DNA from: Phallusia mammillata
Lineage: Eukaryota > Chordata > Ascidiacea > Phlebobranchia > Ascidiidae
NCBI GenBank assembly: GCA_003260075.1
Contig: QLIY01000314.1
Coordinates: forward strand, 88,875 to 152,874
DNA length: 64,000 nt
Direction: 5' to 3'
Below, in pieces: positions 42,006 through 50,700 of this stretch; the stretch's first letter is position 1, and every line of letters begins with the position of its first letter. A model generated the notes under the pieces. It saw only the letters and a list, made by a program, of their open reading frames with translations. It did no database searches and was not told the origin of the DNA. The position numbers and the translations under genes were made by a program.

Positions 42006-42644
42006 ATGAGCAAGCAGCCTAGTTACGCGCAAGCGGCATCTGAGAGTGCAAAGAGTGCACTAAAACGGCCTAATTGTTTGAGTTTCAAGGCCTCTAGACA
42101 GCTGAAAAGAGATGAGTTATGGAATTTGATGAAAGAAATAAATTTTTCGCTTACAAAAATTGTTGGAATAGCGGAAATGAAGGGGACCCTCGTGGATGTT
42201 ACATGTACAACAAGAGAAAATGTTGTAGAGCTTAATAAAAGATTGATGGAAGTTACATATGTTCAAAACTCGAGACTCTACGAAAGTGATGTCATTAATA
42301 TCGGAATTGGATGGGTGCCTATACCCTTTCCTAACGAATTGATAGTAAAAAACCTGGAAGAGCAATACGGTGCGGTAAAAAAAATTACACACAGAAAAGA
42401 TAAAGAGGGTCTCTTCTCAGGAATGAGAATTGCCACGATGAACAAAGTTGATTTGGAAAAACATCCCATCCCCAGCTACATACGAGTCATGGGAAATGAG
42501 TTCTATGTAACTTACAATGGCCAAATAATAACGTGTAAATATTGTGGAGAGAAAGGCCATAAACAGTCCAACTGCTTGAAGAGATTTTCCACACCTACAA
42601 AACACCCAGAACCAGCAAAGAACAAGCACCACATCCAGAGATAA
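42006..42644 (+). CDS. LINE ORF1, N-terminal part with CCHC knuckle
   Basis: Starts MSKQPSYAQAA and runs 212 residues. A retroviral-type zinc knuckle, CKYCGEKGHKQSNC, begins near residue 177, close to the stop. ORF1 proteins of L1/Tx1 elements coat the element RNA. The frame stops at 42642-42644, while the next frame over is open from 42580 to 43455 with continuing basic, then Cys-rich, sequence. The two frames probably once formed, or still form, one protein. Confidence 0.85.
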   Translation: MSKQPSYAQAASESAKSALKRPNCLSFKASRQLKRDELWNLMKEINFSLTKIVGIAEMKGTLVDVTCTTRENVVELNKRLMEVTYVQNSRLYESDVINIGIGWVPIPFPNELIVKNLEEQYGAVKKITHRKDKEGLFSGMRIATMNKVDLEKHPIPSYIRVMGNEFYVTYNGQIITCKYCGEKGHKQSNCLKRFSTPTKHPEPAKNKHHIQR

Positions 42645-43455
42645 GGAAACTAGGTCAAGCACGGAAGCTCGAAGTAAACCTGATAAGGAAACTGGGTCAC
42701 GCGTGAAGGTTCGAACTGACCCTGATAACCTAGTTGCGTCACAACTCGAATCAGGTGGCGACACTGCTCTCGAAGGTGCACTAGATAACGAGGAAAATAC
42801 AGACCTGAAGACCGCTACGACTGTTCAAGCAGGGTCTAGAAAGCGTCCACGCAATAGCCCTACCGAATTTCCTGAAAGCAAGTCAAGAAGTCTATGTGAC
42901 TTCACAATCCTCGTGGCTTGTCCTCAATGCAACACAGGAAGTTTGATTGACCCAGATTGCACACTTTTCTTTTGTTGCAAATGTAAAGAAGAATATAAAG
43001 TTGTGAAAGCGTGTTGTGATGAGGCCGAATTATTTCTAATAACGATTCGTCAAACGGAAGCAAAGTGCCCGAAATGCCGAGCTCAAATGAAAATAATGCC
43101 ATGCTGCGACGAACTGCAACCGGAATTCAGATTGGAAACTAACCTGTATGAGTGCATCCAATGCAAAAGGTATGCTATTGCTTGTACTTGTGACACTATA
43201 AACCCTTTACCCAAAATCGCAATGAGCAAAGAATGTTCAAATCCGGCTTGTAAAAAAAAATTAATTCACTGTAGTTGTGGAAAAAAATCATCAGAAGAAG
43301 TAGAACCAAGCAGACCATACAACTGTAACTGTGGTCTTGAATACGAATGGGATATAAAACCTGGAGTACAAAATACTAATATACCCTTCTGTATTTCGAT
43401 ATCCTTTTTTTGTTTGTTTATTTTTCATGTCTACTTTAAATATCGCTTCATTTAA
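42580..43455 (+). CDS. LINE ORF1, C-terminal Cys-rich part in the +1 frame
   Basis: An open frame, +1 relative to the zinc-knuckle part and overlapping it by about 65 bases. After a polar stretch it has many Cys pairs (CPQC, CCKC, CPKC, CIQC, CSCG), suggesting zinc-ribbon-like modules. It overlaps the ORF2 start by 29 bases. Expression would need a +1 shift, or the copy carries a one-base mutation. The conserved role of this region is not known to me. Confidence 0.7.
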   Translation, partial: RDFPHLQNTQNQQRTSTTSRDKETRSSTEARSKPDKETGSRVKVRTDPDNLVASQLESGGDTALEGALDNEENTDLKTATTVQAGSRKRPRNSPTEFPESKSRSLCDFTILVACPQCNTGSLIDPDCTLFFCCKCKEEYKVVKACCDEAELFLITIRQTEAKCPKCRAQMKIMPCCDELQPEFRLETNLYECIQCKRYAIACTCDTINPLPKIAMSKECSNPACKKKLIHCSCGKKSSEEVEPSRPYNCNCGLEYEWDIKPGVQNTNIPFCISISFFCLFIFHVYFKYRFI

Positions 43456-46400
43456 CGTGGGAGGCTTACGGAAACGTAGTAAACGCAGGACAATTTTCAA
43501 CTTTCTTAAAGGGAAATCATATCACCTAATGTTCCTTCAGGAAACGCACTGTTCCATTAATGAAGAAAAATTGTGGGAATTAGAATGGGGAAATGAAATA
43601 ATTTGGGCACACGGCTCTACGCGCAGCAAGGGCGTTGCTATTCTGGTTGCAAAAAAATTCGCTTACGCGATTACCGAAGTCGAAGCAGACCCTGAAGGGA
43701 GGTACGTTATTATCAACCTCCTGTTCAACAATTTAGAAATAAGACTCTGCAACCTATACGCTCCCAACAATGACAAACCAGAAGTCTTTGACATGATCTT
43801 TGATAAGCTCGCCTTAGGAAATAATCCTAATTTAATTATCGGCGGCGATTTTAACGCTATTTTGGAAGAACGTTTAGATAAAAGCCGCGGGCCTCCACAT
43901 CCCAATCGGAACTCTCGTCAGCGAATTCTATCACACATAAATACTTATGACTTATGTGATGTTTTTCGTAGACTTCACCCAGCTGCTAAAAAATACTCGC
44001 GACTTCAACTTAACCCTTTTTGTGCTACTCGTATAGATTTTTTCTTAACTTCGAATTTAATATTTAACAAAGTGACGTCATCCGACATCTCGGTGGGCAT
44101 TAAATCTGACCACAAGATCATTTCCCTAGGATTAAAATTTTCCCAAAGCCCACGTGGCAGCGGGTACTGGAAATTAAATACAAATCTTCTCTCTGACAAT
44201 AACTACATTTCAAAGATCCAAAACACAACAAGGGATTTTAAAATAAATAATGCTAGTTGCGGTGTAAACCCTCATGTTCGATGGGACGCTTTGAAAGCCG
44301 TTATCCGGGGGGAAACTATTCAGTACAGCGCGATTATTAAACGACGTAATTCTGCCCGACAACGGTCCCTGGAGCGGAATATAGAAAATGCGGAGCGTGA
44401 ACTAACTTCAACACACCAACCAAATCCTGACCTTGCGGAAAAACTTGACGATTTCAAAACAAAACTAGATAAATTTTCGGAGATACAAACAAAAGGTGTT
44501 ATGATTAGGAGTAGGGCAAGATGGGTAGAAAATGGGGAACGGAACTCCAAATATTTCCTCAATTTGGAAAAACGCCATTCTGCAGAGAAATCCATCGAGA
44601 AATTAAACATAGACGGTGTTACAAACACAGATCAAAATACAATTATAAAAGAATTGGTTTTGTTCTATGAGCAGCTGTATCAACAGCCTAATAATCCTTT
44701 TACCCACCAAGAACTGTTATCGCGCCTCTCGAAATTACGCTTGCCCTCCCTGAATCAGGCACAACTAGAGGATAGCGAGCTACCAATGACAGAAAAAGAG
44801 TTTTACGCGACGCTGATATCTATGCCCCTAAACAAATCGCCAGGTCTTGATGGCTTTCCAATTGAATTTTTTAAAACGTTTTGGGACGACCTCAAAGACC
44901 TGTTTTGCGACGCATGGCAATACTTGGAGAAAATGGGGCACTTCAGCCCAGTTCAACGCCAGGGTGTGGTGACCCTGATTCCCAAACCCGGTAAAGATAA
45001 ACAATACGTCACGAACTATAGACCGATAACTCTTCTAAATGCCGATTATGAAATAATGTCCAAAGCTGTAAACAATCGCATCAAGCTCAATTTACACCAT
45101 CTTGTCAAAACAGACCAGAACGGATTTATTAAAGGAAGATTTATTGGTGATAACCTTCGCCTATTATTTGACATAATTGATTATGCGGATTTTTACAAAT
45201 GTCCAGGCGCTATTCTCTCGTTGGATATTTATAAAGCGTTCGATACGATCGAGTGGAACTTTATTTACGCGGTATTGCACACATTCGGATTCGGTGAAAA
45301 ACTTATTCATTGGATAAAATGTTGCTACTCCTACCCCACAAGCAAATTAATCAACAACAACCTGCTGTCATGCGAATTTAAAATCGAAAGAGGTGTAAGA
45401 CAGGGAGATCCCCTATCTCCTACTCTGTTTGTGCTTTGTATAGAATGCTTAGCCGCGGCGCTTCGCCTGGATGATGAAATTGGGCTTAACTTAAATGGTA
45501 TCGATTTTAAGGTCTCACTCCTGGCGGATGATACACTTGTTTTTTTAAACGGGGACGTATCAAACTTTGACAAAGCCTTTTCAATTATTAACGAATTTGG
45601 CCTGATGTCTGGTTGTAAAATTAATATCCAAAAGTCAGTGGCGTTCTTTATTGGCTCAAAACGCTCAGCGCTTGAGAAACCATATTTGGATAAAGGACTA
45701 TCGTGGCCCCAAACCTATTTTCGTTACTTAGGAATTAACTTCCCTATTACCGGCTCGCCAAAACAACTGTTTCAATTAAACTTCGCAGGACTAATTGATA
45801 AAACTAAAGCCATACTAAACATTTGGTCAGGCAGAGGGCTAACGCTAATTGGGCGGGTTTGCATTTTAAAAAGTTTAATTATTCCCACCTTGACCTACAA
45901 AGTCAATGTTGTACCTACCGAATTACCAGAAGCATTCGTCAAAAACCTTAAAAGAATCTTTTTTAAGTTCATTTGGAACTCAAAATGGGAAAAAGTAAAA
46001 AGAGCAAAGCTCTGTTGTAATATTGAGGATGGGGGAATCAATATGTTTGACCTGGACGCATATCTGGTGTCATTAGATATCAAATGGGTCAATCGATTAT
46101 TTAACAACTCGTATGCATCTCCATGGAAAGATCTCGAAACCTCGGTCGGGAGCCCCAGCGAATTCAACTCGTGGTTAAACAGCAGTGTGTCTCCCAACTC
46201 AAAATTCTTCCTTCAATCAATCCCCTTACGAACATTAAGAAAGGCAGTCTCGGCCTGCAAAAAATTCGCAAAACTTACAAATCTCCCCGCTAATGTTTAT
46301 AGACCCCTTTGGTTAAATAAAGAAGTCCGATCACGCCTAAAACCCTTTTACATGCCACCTCTAATTCGCGCTGGTATTTTCAGTCACCTTGATCTACTTA

Positions 46401-47194
46401 ACAATGATGGTGATTACTATACATACGACGAACTTGCCCTCAAATTTAACTTTCAGCCAACAAATCAAGATTTCACCTATTTTATCAAATTAGTCGCCGC
46501 AATCCCTGACAATTGGGATATAAACGACCCACAAACCAATAGAGTACCCCCTGAAACTAAACCATCTTGGCTGCATACCATAGCCCTGCGCGGCACAGTT
46601 AAAGAAACTTACAACTTCGTAAAAGAGCACACATCAGAACCGCCAACACAAGAACAGAAAAAGTGGGAAACCGACATAGGGATTAGTACAGAAAAGCCCA
46701 ACTGGAGGGAGGTGTACAGAAACACGTATAACTGTACCTTAGAAACAAAATTAAGAGCATTTCAAATCAAATTAAACTTAAGAGCGGTAATAACAAATAA
46801 TAAACTATACAATTTTGGCATAGTAACTTCAGAAAAGTGCGTTTTCTGCCAAAGTTTCCCTGAAACCATTTCTCATTTGTTTTACACTTGCAAAGTTGTC
46901 GCCCAATATTGGGAAAATGTTACTTCTTGGATCTCTCGCAAACTATTACTGAATGTTAAACCGAATGTAGCGTTATGTTTATTTGGAACCCATTCGTACA
47001 GTTCTGTTACCCCACTGCTAAATTGTATATTTCTATGTGCCCGGTTTGTAATATACCAATGTAAATATGCACAAAACAAACCTACTGTGAACAGATTTAT
47101 TAACGCATTAAAAATAACGAAACAATCCGAACTAATTATTGCTACTAAAAGAAAAAAACGTACAGAGTGCTTAGTCAAGTGGTCTGGCCTCTGA
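43427..47194 (+). CDS. LINE ORF2: endonuclease-reverse transcriptase (1255 aa)
   Basis: Nicks target DNA and reverse-transcribes element RNA at the nick. An apurinic-type endonuclease fills about residues 1-235: N9 (ASFNVGG), E39 (QET), D141/N143 (GGDFN), and SDH with H229. The reverse transcriptase follows, with PGLDGFP, LIPKPGKD, NYRPITLLN, LSLDIYKAFD, RQGDPLSP and the catalytic LADD at 699-702. A C-terminal CCHC knuckle (CVFC...H....C, from residue 1138) is typical of L1/Tx1 proteins. All catalytic residues are present and there is no internal stop, so this copy may be functional for its enzyme. The start ATG overlaps the end of ORF1 by 29 bases. Confidence 0.95.
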   Translation: MSTLNIASFNVGGLRKRSKRRTIFNFLKGKSYHLMFLQETHCSINEEKLWELEWGNEIIWAHGSTRSKGVAILVAKKFAYAITEVEADPEGRYVIINLLFNNLEIRLCNLYAPNNDKPEVFDMIFDKLALGNNPNLIIGGDFNAILEERLDKSRGPPHPNRNSRQRILSHINTYDLCDVFRRLHPAAKKYSRLQLNPFCATRIDFFLTSNLIFNKVTSSDISVGIKSDHKIISLGLKFSQSPRGSGYWKLNTNLLSDNNYISKIQNTTRDFKINNASCGVNPHVRWDALKAVIRGETIQYSAIIKRRNSARQRSLERNIENAERELTSTHQPNPDLAEKLDDFKTKLDKFSEIQTKGVMIRSRARWVENGERNSKYFLNLEKRHSAEKSIEKLNIDGVTNTDQNTIIKELVLFYEQLYQQPNNPFTHQELLSRLSKLRLPSLNQAQLEDSELPMTEKEFYATLISMPLNKSPGLDGFPIEFFKTFWDDLKDLFCDAWQYLEKMGHFSPVQRQGVVTLIPKPGKDKQYVTNYRPITLLNADYEIMSKAVNNRIKLNLHHLVKTDQNGFIKGRFIGDNLRLLFDIIDYADFYKCPGAILSLDIYKAFDTIEWNFIYAVLHTFGFGEKLIHWIKCCYSYPTSKLINNNLLSCEFKIERGVRQGDPLSPTLFVLCIECLAAALRLDDEIGLNLNGIDFKVSLLADDTLVFLNGDVSNFDKAFSIINEFGLMSGCKINIQKSVAFFIGSKRSALEKPYLDKGLSWPQTYFRYLGINFPITGSPKQLFQLNFAGLIDKTKAILNIWSGRGLTLIGRVCILKSLIIPTLTYKVNVVPTELPEAFVKNLKRIFFKFIWNSKWEKVKRAKLCCNIEDGGINMFDLDAYLVSLDIKWVNRLFNNSYASPWKDLETSVGSPSEFNSWLNSSVSPNSKFFLQSIPLRTLRKAVSACKKFAKLTNLPANVYRPLWLNKEVRSRLKPFYMPPLIRAGIFSHLDLLNNDGDYYTYDELALKFNFQPTNQDFTYFIKLVAAIPDNWDINDPQTNRVPPETKPSWLHTIALRGTVKETYNFVKEHTSEPPTQEQKKWETDIGISTEKPNWREVYRNTYNCTLETKLRAFQIKLNLRAVITNNKLYNFGIVTSEKCVFCQSFPETISHLFYTCKVVAQYWENVTSWISRKLLLNVKPNVALCLFGTHSYSSVTPLLNCIFLCARFVIYQCKYAQNKPTVNRFINALKITKQSELIIATKRKKRTECLVKWSGL

Positions 47195-47749
47195 TTGCCG
47201 TTAAATACTTAGCGTCTGTCTGTTTGTTCTGTTGTACTTTAATGTATCTGTCTTTCTTCGTGTCTTAGTTATCGCAAATAAAAAAAAAAAAAAAACTAGT
47301 AACATTGATTTTTGTGGTTTTAAACCTGAAATCGTGTTTATAAAAATATGACAAACAACATATTAAAAAATAATTTTCCGGTGCCGGGGCTCTTTAACAA
47401 ATGATTGGTTTACCAAATCATCAAACTGGGAAGGTAGATGGGTTTAAAACAGTCGTCAAGCCATGGCGTGCGAAGTGATATTTCATGGCGTGTGGCACTT
47501 CGATATTCAAGTACTTAATTGATAAATTTTAACTATTACCTTGCTAGTTTGTTAAAATGTAATTTAAAAACCAAGCCTACACACATGAATTTGTCTGTTT
47601 TAAGTTTTCTACTCAAGTTAGCTAGCCCAAACACTACCACGGATACAAATGTTGGCACAAGTCTTAACCATCTTGACATGGATAATTGGCACAAAGGTTG
47701 CTGAACCATGGTTTAAAGGTTGTATTAAGCAGAAAATGATAAAACATGA

Positions 47750-47755
47750 TTTATT
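47750..47755 (-). terminator. Candidate polyadenylation signal for PINX1
   Basis: AATAAA on the minus strand, 38 bases after the PINX1 stop codon. Confidence 0.7.
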
Positions 47756-47792
47756 TTTTGCTTATGTCTAACTACGCATAACAACTTTTGGA

Positions 47793-50700
47793 TTAACCAA
47801 TGTCATCAGCATTATCAATCTTTTTGTGACTTATGCTGTTCTGATCCACTTTCGAATGAACCTTTTTCCGTTTCTTTTTCTTCACTTTGTAAATTTTTGT
47901 TTTGTTTTTATCAGATTTCTTGCCATTGCCATAATTGTCAACATCCATGTTGGGATCAAAAGACGCTGTTTCAATAGGTGCAGATTTCTTTGCAATCTGA
48001 CATACACAATATGTGATTTACCAATCACCTAAAATCCCACAAAAAAGTGTCACTTACAATATTTTCGGATTTACTTCTGGCGATTTCCGCTTTTCGCATT
48101 TTGAAATACTCTTGAATGTTATATTCAGATTTTACAGTGAAACCTTCAGTTTCTGTTTCACTTTTTCTTTTGTGAGGTATTTTTACTTCATGCTTTGGTA
48201 CTTTTTCTTTGTGATCAATCTTTAAAAAAAGTTTTTAAATTGTGTGAACAAAATTGACTAAAACATACTCCACAAATACTTTTTTTTTCAATTTTCTGTT
48301 ATTACACTCAGTGGTTGTTGTTTTTATAGGGCATCCAAAAATTGCAGACATATCTTCTTGCTTGTACAAAGCTAAATTTTTCCCTGATTAAAATAAATTC
48401 GTTATTGTTTTTTTTTTCAAAAATGTTGTAGTTTGTAACACCAACCTTTAGAAAATTTCTGGTAATGTAATACTTTCTGTGATTTTGACTGCGTTTCCAA
48501 ATCAGCAACATTTAAGTTGGAATCTGTTAAATATGAAATAACTATGTTTCATATTTAACCATAAAACTGTTTCACTAAAACAAACAAACAAGTATTGTAC
48601 TAGGTTTGTTTTCTTGTTGTTTATCATGATCGGTGTTGAGTTGATTAAGTAGACTTGAAAAGTCATCTTGGTGAGCTACCCAGTTGTTCTGCAAAATACA
48701 AAACACATCTTGAAACAAAAACAGTTAATAGGCTGTGTTGCTTGTTAACACAAAACTATACTTTTCCACAAAAAGGTAACTTACTTTGCAATTATTTTTA
48801 AACACAAAATATACGTCATGCAATAAATTGGTTTCATATTTTCTTGCAAGTAAAAATAATTTGTTAATTTGACATATATACTATCCAAAACCCAAATGGC
48901 TTTGCACACTAGTTTTAAACATAACTGAAAGTTTATCAACACAAAATGCATGGGCGCCGAACATACCCGTTTCCAGGCATATCCAGATGAAAACCTTGGG
49001 TATGCCGCATACCCGAGAATCGGACCAACGTTTGTCATGCGTTAAATGCTTTATGGAAATTATTCTAAAAAATATTCTGATACGAACCAAAAATGCACCG
49101 TACACAATTGATTTCAATCACGGTTATTGTTTCACAACCCATGAATTATTTGAATTCATTACGCCCCCCCCCCTTCTGATACGAACCAAAAATGCACCGT
49201 ACACAATTGATTTCAATCACGTTTATTGTTTCACAACCCATGAATTATTTGAATTCATTACAATCATGACAATTGTAACGTCTTCAAGAAGCATTGGAAT
49301 TTGAACATTAAAGGGTGGTAAAAAAGTAAAACGAAGGTGTTGGCGCTCGCTTACGGGGGAAGGGGGAGAGCTGCTGCCCCGGGTTATACGTTAACAACCA
49401 CATGATAAAAAGTTTAGCGTTTGTGAACTAAATTTTGAGAATACAGTCCAATCTTTGTTCTAACTGCCTTTAACCAACCGAAAAAACAACAACGCTTATT
49501 GTTACATCACAAAGGTTGGCAAAATTAATGTGTTAGCTTGCCAAAAGTTAATTTTTGTAATTGCTAGGCCAGAAGTGTGTGGGCTTTGTTGCGTAAAAAC
49601 AAAGCATTTTTGTAATAGTTATTACAGAGAAAACTAGAAGGGTGGCTTAACACATATTGCCCTTGCATATACACTATAACCTATTTAAAAAATAATATAT
49701 TCCCTACACTTATTTTATATTGGGTCCCATATCATACACTGTCTTTTATAAAATTAGTTGTTTCTGCAGGCAGAAACTCATGGGTCCCCACACATGCGAA
49801 GTTGTAAATAATGCATTTCAAGAAATAACCATGTGAAAGTTTGGTATTGTAAGGTCAAACACAATGATTGGTACTGAGCATAAATAAACATGCTATGTGG
49901 AGTACAAACTATCTAAATTTTCTTCCATTCGGGGCATTTTTAAAGGTTTTTCTATTGAATGTTCTATCTGAAAAATGAAGGGGTAAATAGCAAAAAATTA
50001 GACTAAACCACAACAATCAGCAGCTATTATTGGAAAATTGCACAAGCTGTCCTAATTTCATTCAATTCAGACATTGTTAAAAAACTTCACCCACTGTAGG
50101 GGTCTACAACAGGGATGCTACTCTACAACAGGGATGTCAAACTCAAACTGCTTTGAGGGCCAAAACCAAACCTGTAATTAAGTCGAGGGCCGCACTTTCG
50201 AAACATTTGTTGCAGTGTAACGTGACAACAAAAATATTGCATGATTAAACAGTTAAATGTTCATTAATGCAATTAGCTACATTTAAAAATAATTTTGTTA
50301 TAACTATCAACGAAATAAACAATGTAGCAGAGTGAAATAACCAAGTGTGTTTTATTGATTTGTGAGAAAACAATCGCATACAATGACGCAACAATCGCAA
50401 TTGCTGATTCTAAAGATGGGCTATTTCTCTCATCTTATTAAAACGCCGCATATACTCCTTAAAGAGAATGATTGTATCATGTAAACTCACGTGTCTGACA
50501 GGCTATTCCGCCTGAGTGAAACACATATAACTTCTAAAAGTTATTTCGCGGGCCGCACAAAAACTGTTGGTGGACCGCACGTTTGACACCCCTGCTCTAC
50601 AAGCTTTTCAAATTTTATCCAATTCAGACATTGTTTAAAAAATTCCCCCTTTTTAGGGGGCTAGCGGGTAAACGTTGGGGCTACAGGTTGGAAAACAACA

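Larger units (their letters stand above)
41957..47310 (+). mobile_element. Full-length Tx1/L1-type LINE with 16-bp target duplication
   Basis: The element occupies 41973-47294. ACTAGTAACATTGATT is exactly duplicated at 41957-41972 and 47295-47310. The 3' end is an A-rich tail preceded by AATAAA. It encodes a CCHC nucleic-acid-binding ORF1 (frame-split) and an intact endonuclease-reverse transcriptase ORF2. The exact duplication, full length and open ORF2 point to a recent insertion. Confidence 0.95.
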
